Shown here: one piece after another, positions 21,946-32,640 of the stretch
Numbering within the stretch: the first letter of the stretch is position 1
Layout of the letters: each line of letters starts with the position of its first letter
Assembly: GCA_023678885.1 (NCBI GenBank)
Contig: CM042994.1
Location: 20,059,073-20,123,072 of the forward strand
Direction of reading: 5' to 3'
Source: Pogostemon cablin
Taxonomy: Eukaryota; Streptophyta; Magnoliopsida; Lamiales; Lamiaceae
DNA length: 64,000 bases
Translations under genes and position numbers: made by a program
The notes under the pieces: generated by a model
Told to the model about the DNA's origin: nothing
The model's input: only the letters and a program-made list of their open reading frames with translations
The model's database searches: none

Positions 21946-22097
21946 ACCTTCCTTTTATATCATAAAATGATAACAATATTAATAATAATATTGTGATAAA
22001 AATATTACAATAGTAATAAGAATAATAATATTAATATAAATTTCTATTATCATTTTATGATATCAGATGTCTGACCTTCCTTTTAAATCATAAAATA

Positions 22098-22129
<32 letters not shown>

Positions 22130-22345
22130 AATAATAATAATAATAACAATAATAATAACAACAACAACAACAATAATAATAATAGTATAGTTGTAATACT
22201 AATAATAAAAAGATTTGTACTATCATTTTATGATCAGGTCAGAGGTTTGGCCTTTCTTTTAAATCATAAAATGATATTTGTATATGTATAGTACTAATAT
22301 ATTGTGATATAATAATAATAATTTTTATAATACAAAACTCAATAA
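21946..22345. repeat. Palindromic ATCATAAAATGAT units enclosing microsatellites
   Basis: CCTTCCTTTTA(T/A)ATCATAAAAT occurs near 21949 and 22075 and, as a variant, at 22250. The complementary form TATCATTTTATGAT occurs near 22049 and 22219. Each left-right pair encloses simple repeats: (AAT)n in the first, and (GAT)n, (AAT)n and (AAC)n in the second. This looks like two or three foldback units in tandem with microsatellites as loops. Confidence 0.7.
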
Positions 22346-22582
22346 TAATAATATTAATTTAAAAGAAATACTAAAAAAGAGTATGAATTTTTACCAAAAT
22401 GTTGGGGTGAAGAATTACCCAAACGAAGGGCTATATATAGGCAAATTTTCACCTAGAGTGAATGCAAGTGCGTGTGAGATTTCGTCAAAAATTTTTTTTC
22501 AAGTTACTGCCTAGTTGCATACTAGGTTTGGAAAAATGCCTATACCTATTATTTACTTATTTATTTATTATTTTAAAATTAT

Positions 22583-22620
<38 letters not shown>

Positions 22621-22640
22621 TATTACTATTAGATACCTCT
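22346..22640. repeat. AT-rich DNA with a TA microsatellite
   Basis: Non-coding. A (TA)n run of about 40 bases lies at about 22578-22618, just outside the presumed left border of the Mutator-like element. A similar run lies outside its presumed right border at 42547-42585. Confidence 0.6.
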
Positions 22641-22979
22641 TTTTTAGCTTAATTACTATTACATACAAGGGGAAAAAATATTTATCACCCACTACACAAA
22701 TTGGTATCAAAGTGACCAAATTGACCCTTAGTAAAACAAATTAGATTTGAATTTTTCATTTAAACATGCGCTGAATTTATCCTCTCTGCTCTACGAACCT
22801 GAGTTCATTCTCTAAGCTTCTTAATCAAATTTCAGAATCGCGGGAAGGAATCCGATTTCATTCACTCTGCTCTACGAACTTGGAGTCATTCTCTTTGCTT
22901 AATCTGATTTCATACTCTTGATCGCGGGAAGCAATCAACCACAATTTGTAAAAATCGCTTTCATACGTACGTTATCAAT
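22641..22979 (+). other. Presumed left sub-terminal region of the Mutator-like element
   Basis: This AT-rich sequence leads into two direct copies of a roughly 80-base unit with the blocks CTCTGCTCTACGAAC and ATCGCGGGAAG (about 22785 and 22865). It precedes the transposase frame, so it may be promoter and leader. Similarity to the inverted right side near 42480 (CAATTACTAT...TACACAA) is faint, so the terminal repeat is not established. Confidence 0.3.
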
Positions 22980-25430
22980 ATGAAAATTTGTTGGTTGCCT
23001 ATTCATTACGCAACCTGCTTTAATTCAAGTGAATTATTTGGATTTTTTTTGCTGATTGAACAGGGAGATTCATCATATATGGATAAATCTATTATTCTTA
23101 CTGTTGAACACGCCAAACACTATAAATTAATTGTATTGTTGCCCAGTACATCTTGGCTCGATGTGTATTCTTAAATTTGTGAAAAGTAGAATGAATTGCA
23201 AAGAGTGGATTTCGATTTTCTATGTTGTGTTGGATCATTGCCTAATGTTGTTTCGGACGCATATCTGAATAATATAATTATTCTTTGCCAAATTAGATCC
23301 ATGAATGAAGTTTCAAGCAAGGTATATGTGAATGGTTTAAACTTTACAAAAGAAATTGCACTGAGTGACCAAATTGCTAGTAGTGTTATGAATCATACCA
23401 CAATCTGTCTGAAATCTCAACATGACAAAGAGATGCAGCACAATATGTTAGGTTGACAGTCTGAAGAGTTGCGTAAAATCTCAAATATGTCATGTTATGA
23501 TATCTTTCCATCCCTTGATAAGAAAGTGTTTTTGTCAGATCCTTGGGCTAATTTAATGAAAGATGGCAAAGGTACTCTGTTTCACGGTGGAGCTAAAGAG
23601 TTTAGGGATCAACTTATAAAGTATGCTACACGGAATGACTTTTTCTTTCAATATAAGAGGAATGATGCAAAATACGTTCATGCAATTTGTGAGAGATCAA
23701 CGACGCATGGGTGCGAGTGGTTCATCAAAGCAAAGCGTATTTCCTTATCGTCACAATTTTAAGTGTATGCTGTGAATTTGGTGCATAGATGTGCTGGGGA
23801 TTTGGGAAATAACATAACCAAACGTTTGTGCCCCAAAATTATTGGAAATCTGATGTTAGAAAGCGTTAGAGAGAAACCAAACATTGGAGGGAGCAATGTG
23901 AAACATGATTTTCTACATAGTTAAGGAATTAAAATTCCATACTGAAAAGCTTGGCGTACTGCAGAAAAAGCAAAGGATCAAGTTTGGGGTTCTTATGATC
24001 AATCCTACGACGAGCTTCGCTAGTAATGTGCTGCTGTGCTCGCCACAAATCCTGGCAGAATTGTTACATTACAGAAAAATCCTATATCTCATCATTTTGA
24101 ACAATTGTTTATAGTTTTCAAGGCTTGCATAGATGGCTTTAAGTGTTGTCGGCCAATGTTCTTTATTGATGGCATGTTCTTGAAAGGTCGATCTAAGGAA
24201 ACTCTACTTGCTTCCACTGCAAATGATGGTGACAACGGTAACATTATTCATTCTAGTAGAATTTCATATATTTATGCAATATACATTTGCAGTTTGTCTT
24301 ACATGTCTTTTTTTTATTTGAAAAATATAGGGCTTTTTCTAGTAGCAATTGCAGTTGTCTCAGCAGAGAATACAGAAAATTGGGAATAGTTTTTGAGAAA
24401 AATACGAGATAATGTGATGCATGATGAACCAATCTTCTACATTTTTTATCGTAATGTAGGCTTAATGTCTGCATTTTCTTTAGTTTTTGATCAGCCCTTG
24501 CACTTCTTTTTTTGTTTCATCTGCTAACAAACTTGAAAGGGTGATTTTCTAAGTCATGGAACAGCTCAGATAGACCTATTATGGGTGTTCTTTTCAAGGC
24601 ATGTGCATATGCTCTGACAACGAGTTTGTTTGATGAGAATCTTGCAAAATTCAAACAAGAAGGAGGGAAAAGAGCTGAACAATGGCTGACAAATTTTTCA
24701 TATAAAAAGTGGGCAGTTGCCTTTTCTCCTTAAATTACTAGATATGGTGAAATGACTTCTAATGCTATAGAATCATTCAATGCATGGATCAATAATGCTA
24801 GGGCCTTACTAATAACTCATATGTTAGACTCTATTCGTAAAGGTACCATAAAGCAAGTTCACTTATTTCATTGTCTTTGTATTTTTGTTATGCTTTGTAT
24901 CTTATTTATGTAATTCACTTGATCAACGACATAGGTATCAATTCATGGTTTGTTGAAAGGAAGATCGAAAGTTCAAAATGGACTGGAGAATTGTGCCCCA
25001 CAAAAGAGGTAGTATGGCAAGATTTGATAGACTTTGGTCGCTCATGGAATATTCTTATATGCACTACTGGGGACTACGAGGTAGCATCTTAACCTTCAGT
25101 TCGTGTTGACTTAAAACGTAGAACATATTCCTGTGAACTATGGCAAATTTTTGGTTTCCCTTGTCCATATACTGTAGCTGTGATTCGTGCGAGCAATGGA
25201 TCTTATTTTAACTACATCAGTGATTTTTTTTATTACAAAATATTGGGAGTCTTACATACACGAGATACATCTAATTTCCGAAACGTATAGCCTTGAAGTC
25301 GAACCAATCATTGATAATCCCATTCTTCCATCATTATTGAAACGACCACCTAGTCATCCCAAGAAGAGTAGAATTCCATCATATGGGGAGTTTTGTAAGA
25401 GGAGAAAAGCAAGTTGAAGATGCTTTGCTA
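22980..25430 (+). pseudogene. Mutator-like (MuDR/MURA) transposase, broken
   Basis: This is the transposase of a plant Mutator-like element. A MuDR N-terminal domain lies at about 23469-23762 (KEFRDQLIKYATRNDF, then a Cys/Trp-containing segment). The start of the MULE catalytic domain lies at 24090-24389 (FFIDGMFLKG, DGDN, intron 24238-24330, GLFLVAIAVVSAEN). The ending has MTSNAIESFNAWI at about 24750, a second intron 24843-24934, and a SWIM-type zinc finger at about 25110-25185. The frame is cut by several stops and shifts. The second catalytic Asp region (usually D-R-x-x-G) is missing between 24390 and 24600. The SWIM motif has lost a Cys (YSCELWQ) and its His (PCPY). It is convergent with the ULP1 gene on the minus strand, which probably belonged to the same element. 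Confidence 0.85.
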
Positions 25431-27942
25431 GCAAGGTATGAGTATTCATTTTCTTTTTGACTTAAAGATATAGTGTTTTGTTCATTAATTTAGATTATAT
25501 TTTTGTTTTGCTGTTGATATGAGATTTGAATTGTTATATGTATCCTGTGAAGGTGTATGTTGTGAAAGGGTCTGATTTTGTATTGAGCTAGCTTTATTTA
25601 GGTGTTTAAAATACGATTCTTTAACCCCAAAATGACAGAAAGTTGTACAAAAACAAGTTTAAGGCTGCCTAATGGTGATAACACTATAATGAGTAGTTTG
25701 GATAGTGGTTAATTAACAATTTTTGGATAGTGGCACCGGGAGAACTCTTATATGCCGTGATGTGGTAGTTGATAATACGTTTAAGATAAGTAGTTGATAA
25801 CACTTATATGCTGTGATTGGGTAGTTGGATTGAGCTAGCTTTATTTTGGTGATTCCTATCTTTCCATTAACCAAATTTGTTATTGTTTTTAATTATCCTC
25901 TTGCATTTATTACATAAGATTATGAAATTCTATTCTAGTTTTAGAGCTATTAGGTTTGTAACCTTATTCACATTGTGTTCATCATTGGTGATTGATTAGT
26001 TGGATACACCTAGACATATCAACCTTTGATTGTATTTCTCTTTTGTGATGCTTTGAAGAGTTGAACAGAAATATAAAAAAGGAAAAAAGAGGCTTCTTTC
26101 CTAATGTGCAATCTTTACATTATCAGTTGTTGAGAATCAAAAGCAGGATGATGCATAATTATAAAACAACAAAGCAATAGTTACACTTTTAATGTGTAAA
26201 CCTGTATTATTTTCTTGGGCTTTAATATAAGGTTTCTACATATTTCAATGTACAGAACTAAGACTCTCACTTGCAATTAAATTAAAAAATGTAATAGCCA
26301 AAGGTTCAGATTCTCATGCTTAAGTAAAAGAGAAAACCAAAGAGGAAGATTACAGAAACAATAACAAAATTTATTTTGTTATGAAAGATTACAAGCACTT
26401 CTGAAAAATTACAATTGAAACAGCTAGATGATTGATAAGACTAGGTGCCTGAACAATATTCCAATCACTAGGGCCAATCTGTACAAAATTCATCAAGCTG
26501 CTTAAAAAAGGAAAAAAATAGGCTTCTTTCCCAATGTGCAATCTTTTTAGTGACTTTATACCAGCTTCCTTTCTAGATTCAAATGTCAGTCATTCTTACT
26601 TAATGTTGGAAAATTCGAAATACTATAAATGCCACAAAACTCTAGGGGGTGCCTTTCATCATGCCCCTTTCTTGATTATCATTGTTCATTATATAATTGC
26701 TGCTGCAATGCTTTTTTGGAGAGCATCAGTTGGTCGAACACCTACTATCGCTGACACCATATCCTTTCTCCCATGTTTTCTCTTCTTATTTGGTGTTTAG
26801 GAAAAAAAAATTCAATATTCATTTATTGATGTTTGCTTTTTATACAGGAAAAATGTGCAAATGTTTTCTCCAAAAAGTGGGTTGATGTTACTAAGTTCAT
26901 TCCATCAAGTGTATCAGTTGATGTAATCAAGGATTACAACCTTATATAGCTTGCACTTTATCGAGTATAGTGAACACTAAAATATGCTATGTTCTTAAGT
27001 TGCTACTCAGTTTCATGATGCCTTTTTTAATTGATGCATTCTCTGAACATTTGCATTCTAATCTCTTTTTATTCAATAATATTTGTGCTTCTTTTAAAGG
27101 GTTTAATGTGTATTTGTTGAGCAGTAACTTGATCTGAAAAAATATTAGTTGAAATGGTCAAAATCTTGGTTGAAAATGATATTGTTGTGAAATTTATTTG
27201 AGGACTCAACTGATGTTATAGATAATGCATGTAGCTTTTAATTTTTTAGTGAGTATTTTACTTTAGTATTTATATGATCCTCACGTTTTGAGTAAATGTG
27301 TGAGATCAGTTAACTTCATTTTCTTGCATTTAGCCTACTTTTTTCCCAAATGGATCAACCGCACTTCAAGAGTTAATAAATATGCAACTAGATGAGTTTG
27401 TATTTAGATTCTTCTATTTCTCCCATGGAAATTTTATCAAATCTCTTCATATTTAAATTATTAACTGGTTTATGCATCTTCAAGTATCAATCTGTATGAT
27501 TACATTTGGATGAAAGGATTTGACCTTTGATGAAAGAATTACATTTGATAAGGGATTTCAAATGGGCTTAATTGTGTTTAATTTCAAAATCCAATATATG
27601 GATCTAAGGTTCATCTATTAGAAAATAAACCCTGAAGATTTGATGAAAATTCAAATAAATAAACCCAAAAACTTTCACTACAATTCATTCATCAATCATC
27701 TGCCAACACAAAAACACTAAAATTTCACACCTGCCAACACAAAAAAAATCACTACAATTCATTCACCAATCATCTGCCAACATAAAAACACTAAAATTTC
27801 ATATCTACCAACACAACAAATAGGAGCAGGTAACCTAGTTTGCATAACTAGAATCCAGCATAACAACATAAAGTAATTTTACAATAAAATTAACATAAGA
27901 AAGTGTGTGCCAAAAAACTTGTCATAGACGTTTACAAGAAAA
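25431..27942. other. Non-coding interior between transposase and ULP1
   Basis: I see no supported gene; the ORFs around 26534-26885 have no recognisable domain. A block with AGGCTTCTTTCC(T/C)AATGTGC occurs at about 26090 and 26519. A roughly 75-base unit with AATCATCTGCCAACA and ACACTAAAATTTCA is duplicated at about 27680-27815. The region separates the two convergent transposon genes. Confidence 0.5.
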
Positions 27943-28177
27943 CTAAAAGACCCTATTTTCTACTGGTTCAACATAGTAATTAACCATCTTTGCTCGATAT
28001 TCCACAGCATCCGATTCAGAAAGTATCCTCATTTCTACATTTTTACCTTTCATAAAGCTTTCAATAAGCATGCATACTATCACCCCAAAATTCAAAAAGC
28101 CGAGTGATTGTTGAATGCAATCCTTCACTACAACTGTGTTCGCTGCAGATTTAATGAAGAGGTGTCTTCGCTTGCGC
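27943..28177 (-). pseudogene. ULP1-type peptidase, C-terminal part (severed)
   Basis: The minus strand encodes VVKDCIQQSLGFLNFGVIVC followed by a helical tail ending in KMVNYYVEPVENRVF. This is the last part of a C48 (SUMO-protease-like) domain, whose normal motif is Q...DCG(V/I)...C. Here the D-C-G is N-F-G, so the catalytic cysteine has become Phe. The upstream part of the gene lies 8.6 kb away (from 36794), displaced by the Copia block. Homology to Copia begins at 28178. Confidence 0.7.
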
Positions 28178-29240
28178 GGATTTATTCAATGCGCGGATGT
28201 GTCTTGTGTATTGAAAAGAGTGACAGAAACGTGGTGGTATTTCTTATATTGTACGTGGATGATATATTGCTCATATGAGACAATGAAAGAGTATTATCGG
28301 GCGTATGGGTATGGTTGATAAAGCAGTATGAAATGAAGGACTTAAGAAAAACAAAATATATCTTTTTGATCATGATAATACAGATCACAAGAAAGGATGT
28401 TATGCTTGTCTCAAGCTTCATGAATTGATACGATCATTACTTATTTTAGCATGTGACTTTATCTAAGGAAATATGTCTTATGACACAAAAGAAGATAAAG
28501 GTGATGAATGCGGTTCATTATGCTTCGGCGAATAAGGAAGCTTAATCTAATGATCGCTATGCACGAGATAAGATATTTGTTTTGCTAAATGCATGGACAG
28601 TGGGTATCAAGGTAACCTGAAATAAGAATAATGAACTGTGGTAAGACATATACTTATGTACCTGAAAAGGACCAAAAATTATATGTGGACTTACCGAATA
28701 GATTCACTGCTTCTTATGGGTTACATAGATTCAGATTTTTCAAATCAGATAGGGACGACAGTAAATCCACCACAAAAGTTATGTGTTTAATTTTTAGGAA
28801 GTTGAGACATAATATGGAGGAGTGTTATATAGAAATATATTTCAGACTCCGGACTCCATCATGGAAAGATAATAAATTGGAGCCTCTGAGGCAGTCAAAG
28901 TATCTGTATGACTCTAGAAACATCAAGATGAACTTTGAAGTGTTTCTAAGTTTGCCCAAGGTTATCACAATTTATTGTGATAATAATAGTGCAGTTGCAA
29001 ACTTGAAGGAATCACGAGCCCATAAGGCAATTAAATACATGGAGCGCAAGTAGCACCTGTTACGAGAAATCGTATGATGAGGGGAAGGTTGTTGTCGCCA
29101 AGATTGCATCGGATGATGACCTAGTAAATCCATTTACAAGGGCCTTAAGGCGAGAGCTTTTGATGGTCATGTAGTGGGAGTGGGAATCAGATGTATGGCA
29201 GAAGATATGACATCATAGTCTTTTAGTATAAGTGGGAGAT
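28178..29240 (+). pseudogene. Copia RT-RNase H remnant, upstream duplicate
   Basis: Starting inside the reverse transcriptase (GFIQCADVSCVLKR), it continues through broken RT into RNase H (28631-29053). The RNase H part contains FKSDRDDSKS and IYCDNNSAVANLKESRAH, then the C-terminal AKIASDDDL and PFTRAL relics. The purine-rich tract AAGTGGGAGAT precedes the LTR at 29241. The segment is almost identical to 34614-35676 at an offset of 6436 bases, including the same stops and deletions. It is a tandem duplicate rather than an independent insertion. Confidence 0.88.
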
Positions 29241-30619
29241 TGTTGGATTGTATACTAAAAGTCTAGCTTTATGTATGAACAATGTTATAACAATTTATTT
29301 GAAATGAGAATCATATGATTATAATTTATTTATATGCACGATGCAATAGTCCACTTACTTTATACTGTAGATAATATGTTGTGGACAACACGCGGAAGAT
29401 CATATTATCGATTTCCTTATAAAGTATAAACAGATACTCACAATCGAGATAGACGGGGACTCTCTATTGGGATAGTTGTAGTGTGGTTTGGTTTGGTATT
29501 AGCTCATCTTGGCTATAGAATCACATTAATGCACTTTGTGTGTATTGAGCAGGGCCGCTTGAGATCGTTCGACTTATACTGACTATATAGGAGAACTTGA
29601 TATCAGTTATTATGGATGTCCGTGCTCTTAATCCCTATACAATAACCTCGACACATATGGCAGTATGTATTTTTTCGATTCATCAATGGGTGAGATTTAC
29701 ATGTATTAAATCAACAAACTCTGTGAGTTGGGAAATAGTGCTGTCTCTATGGTGTGCTGTTGATTGTAGAAGGAATTTCGTGTCCGACATAGGTTGATGA
29801 TGTCCCCTTGAGGAGCTCATAAGGATTATCATGTAAACCCTGCAGGTGGATTTATTCCGGCATGATAATGAGGTTGAGTGATACTACTCTCGGATGATAT
29901 ATTAATTAATGAAGTTGTCAGTAACTTAATTAATTAATTGGCAATGTATATCTTAAACACGGGGAGACTGTCGAGCTCATAATAAGAAGGAGTCCATAAC
30001 GTAATTATGGAATTAGAACGGGAGTGCAGTAATAATATTTTAGTGGTATATATTATTATTATTATTGGACATAAGTATAAGCTTTGGGCTAAGCTTGGAT
30101 ACTTAAGCCCAGTGGAGGCCAAACTCTAATTTCTCCTCCTGGTCCCTGTTGTAGCCCATATATAAGTCATCTCAGCTGTTCTAACCTAGAGAGACACGCC
30201 TAACATGTGAAGAGGGTAGACGGAATAGCAGATTGAGAAGATCTCGAAGATCGTCGCCCATAGGACGTCGAGATTGGACATGGGAATACAGCAAAAGACC
30301 AGAAGGTTATTTGCTGCTGCTGTCCATCAAATTGCACATTTTTTTATAAAATTGTACAGAAGTTATAATTCAACGCGTGGTATACTGACAGAAAGCCACT
30401 GAAGAGAGGATCGTTTTGGCACATAGATCACTCAAATCGGAGATCAGACGAGAGAGTTATGCCCAAAACAGTGAGGCAGCGCAGACTACCAGCGAGAATC
30501 CATTTTTTTCAACATACCCTGGTGAAAGGTAATACGTTTCTTTGATTTCTTGTTTCCGCTGAATTAGAAACATATGGAACCCTAATAGTTCACATTAACC
30601 AAATGATCGAACACCAATA
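29241..30619 (+). mobile_element. Copia LTR (central copy)
   Basis: The 1379-bp LTR starts TGTTGGATTG directly after a polypurine tract and ends CCAATA next to a primer-binding site, so it is both the 3' LTR of the upstream remnant and the 5' LTR of the downstream copy. Compared with the LTR at 35677 it lacks 16 bases near 29309 and has an extra GTTTG unit near 29482. Confidence 0.92.
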
Positions 30620-30621
30620 AT

Positions 30622-30633
30622 TGGTATTAGAGC
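30622..30633 (+). other. Copia primer-binding site
   Basis: TGGTATTAGAGC three bases after the LTR matches the plant Copia primer-binding site TGGTATCAGAGC, complementary to the 3' end of initiator tRNA-Met, with one change (C to T). Confidence 0.85.
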
Positions 30634-30809
30634 TTCGATTTCGTGGTGAAGCGTGAAACGTTAGACTAGGGCTTATGTCAAAAGGTGAAAGGGTTTAAAA
30701 GTATTCATGTTATGCTAGTATACCTTATTCAGATACCATATAGATGTGTCAAACGTTGACTAGGGTTTAGAAATTATTGTTTCTTGTTGCATACTCTATA
30801 CATTTAACG

Positions 30810-31550
30810 GCACTTTTCAAAAATTTGATAATCTGGAAATTTCGAAAATTTGATAATATGAAAATTTTCGAAAATTTGATAATCTGGAAATTTCGAAAAT
30901 TTGATAATCTGGAAATTTTTAAAAATTTGATAATCTGGTTATTTTCAAAAATTTGATAATCTGAAAATTTTAAAATTTTGATAATTTGAAAATTTTCAAA
31001 AATTTGATAATCTGGAAATTTTTGAAAATTTGATAATCTGTATATTTTCAAAATTTTAATAATCTGGAAATTTTTAAAAATTTGATAATCTGGAAATTTT
31101 GAAAATTTGATAATCTGGAAATTTAGAAAACTTGATAATCTGGAAATTTTTGAAAATTTGATAATCTAGAAATTTTAAAAATTTGATAATCTGGAAATTT
31201 CGAAAATTTGATAATTTGGATATTTTCAAAATTTTGATAATCTGGAGTTTTTTCGAAAATTTGATAATTTGGAAGTTTTTGAAAATTTGATAATATGGAA
31301 ATTTCAAAATTTTGTTAATATGGAAATTTTTGAAAATTTGATAATCTGGTCGATATCGATGATTTCGATAATCTGGACGATATCGACGGTCGATATCGAT
31401 AGTTTTGAAATTTTGATAATATGGAATTTTCTCAAAATTTTGATAATCTGGTCGATATCGATGATTTCGATAATCTCGACGATATCGATGGTCGATATCG
31501 ATATTTTCAAAATTTTGATAATCTGGAGATTTTCGAAATTTTGCTAATCT
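30810..31550. repeat. 25-bp tandem array in the Copia leader
   Basis: About 29 copies of a 24-27-base unit of the form TTTGATAATCTGGAAATTTC plus GAAAA occupy the leader between the primer-binding site and gag. Towards the 3' end some units change to GTCGATATCGATGATTTCGA-type variants carrying GATATC / ATCGAT palindromes (31345-31505). The array leaves long stop-free frames on both strands (for example 31074-31658, minus), which I regard as a by-product of the periodicity. Confidence 0.92.
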
Positions 31551-31659
31551 GGAGGTCGTTGCTCGTATTTGTGCTTGGTGGCGAACAATCGAATTCTCTG
31601 ATATATAAATTTTCTTAATTGATTTAAATAATTGATTATTGTTATATATGCTATGCATG

Positions 31660-32640
31660 ATTTTCTGTGATTTAGCGCCGTATGTGTCGTAACAGGAGCA
31701 TGCTAAGTTGCGTATTTTATTTTGAATATTATATGCATTTTAAAAACCCTCGGTGTTAATTAACTAAGTGGGAGAGGGAATTAGTAAATAATTCCCGCAG
31801 CCTCCATTATTGGTTTGTAAGTGATGTGAGTAAACTTGCGTGCTGGCATAGACCTTCCTTCCCATCGGATGAGTTTATTCACGGATCACTGGCACAGACT
31901 TCATTAAATAATTATTGTTTGTAATGTGATGCACATGAACTTGCGTGTTGGCATAAACCATCCTCCCCATCGGATGAGTTTATATGCGGTTCACTAGAAC
32001 AAATTTATAATTGATGACTGTAGAAAGTTATCCGAGCGCGTGTGTACTTCTCTATCTATAAGGCACATAAGCTTGGGCCGTGGACTTGGGGTCAAATAAT
32101 GGTGTATACTTAGATGCAAATAATAAGTATCCTCCCCATCTGAGTCACTGCTTTTATTTGCGTGGCAAAAGAGGAACCGAATATTAATTATTTTGTCATG
32201 AGTTTAGGTTGACAAATGAAATTAATAGGTAAAACCTTATCTTGTAAATGTTCGGGTTTGTATACGTCCACACTATCGTGGCATGTAGACTCACAGTGCT
32301 TGAGATGTCAGTGAATTTTATTTTTATATTGTTTTGAGGGAATCAATATAAATGGATAAATTCAAAGATTTGATCGGTGTATTTATTTATGATTCTCTGA
32401 ATTTTCAAATGATTTTATCTCACTTATTGTTTACTATAAGAAACATATTTACATGTCCAAAATTAGATGATTAGAAAAGAATCTTGGTTTCGATTTTTAC
32501 TGCTTAGGAAAACATATGTGTTCTTACTAAGGATGTCCCATGATGCCTATTAAAGTCTCTAGTGGAGAGGTGGGAGATTCATAGAAATATGATGGCCTCA
32601 TGTAACTCTTCGGATGCTTGAGTAAGTTAGAAAGGAAAGA
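31660..32640 (+). other. Copia leader with duplicated CCCATCGGATGAGTTTAT unit
   Basis: This non-coding leader joins the array to gag. A block with AACTTGCGTG(C/T)TGGCATA and CCCATCGGATGAGTTTAT occurs at about 31836 and 31942, about 105 bases apart. A shortened relic (CCTCCCCATCTGAGTCAC) is at about 32131. Confidence 0.6.

Noticed and set aside
31074..31658. 194-codon minus-strand ORF with repeated DYQ/NF residues, and overlapping plus-strand ORFs
   Set aside because: It is produced by the 24-27-base periodic array, which happens to avoid stops on both strands. It has no domain and lies in the non-coding leader of a Copia element.
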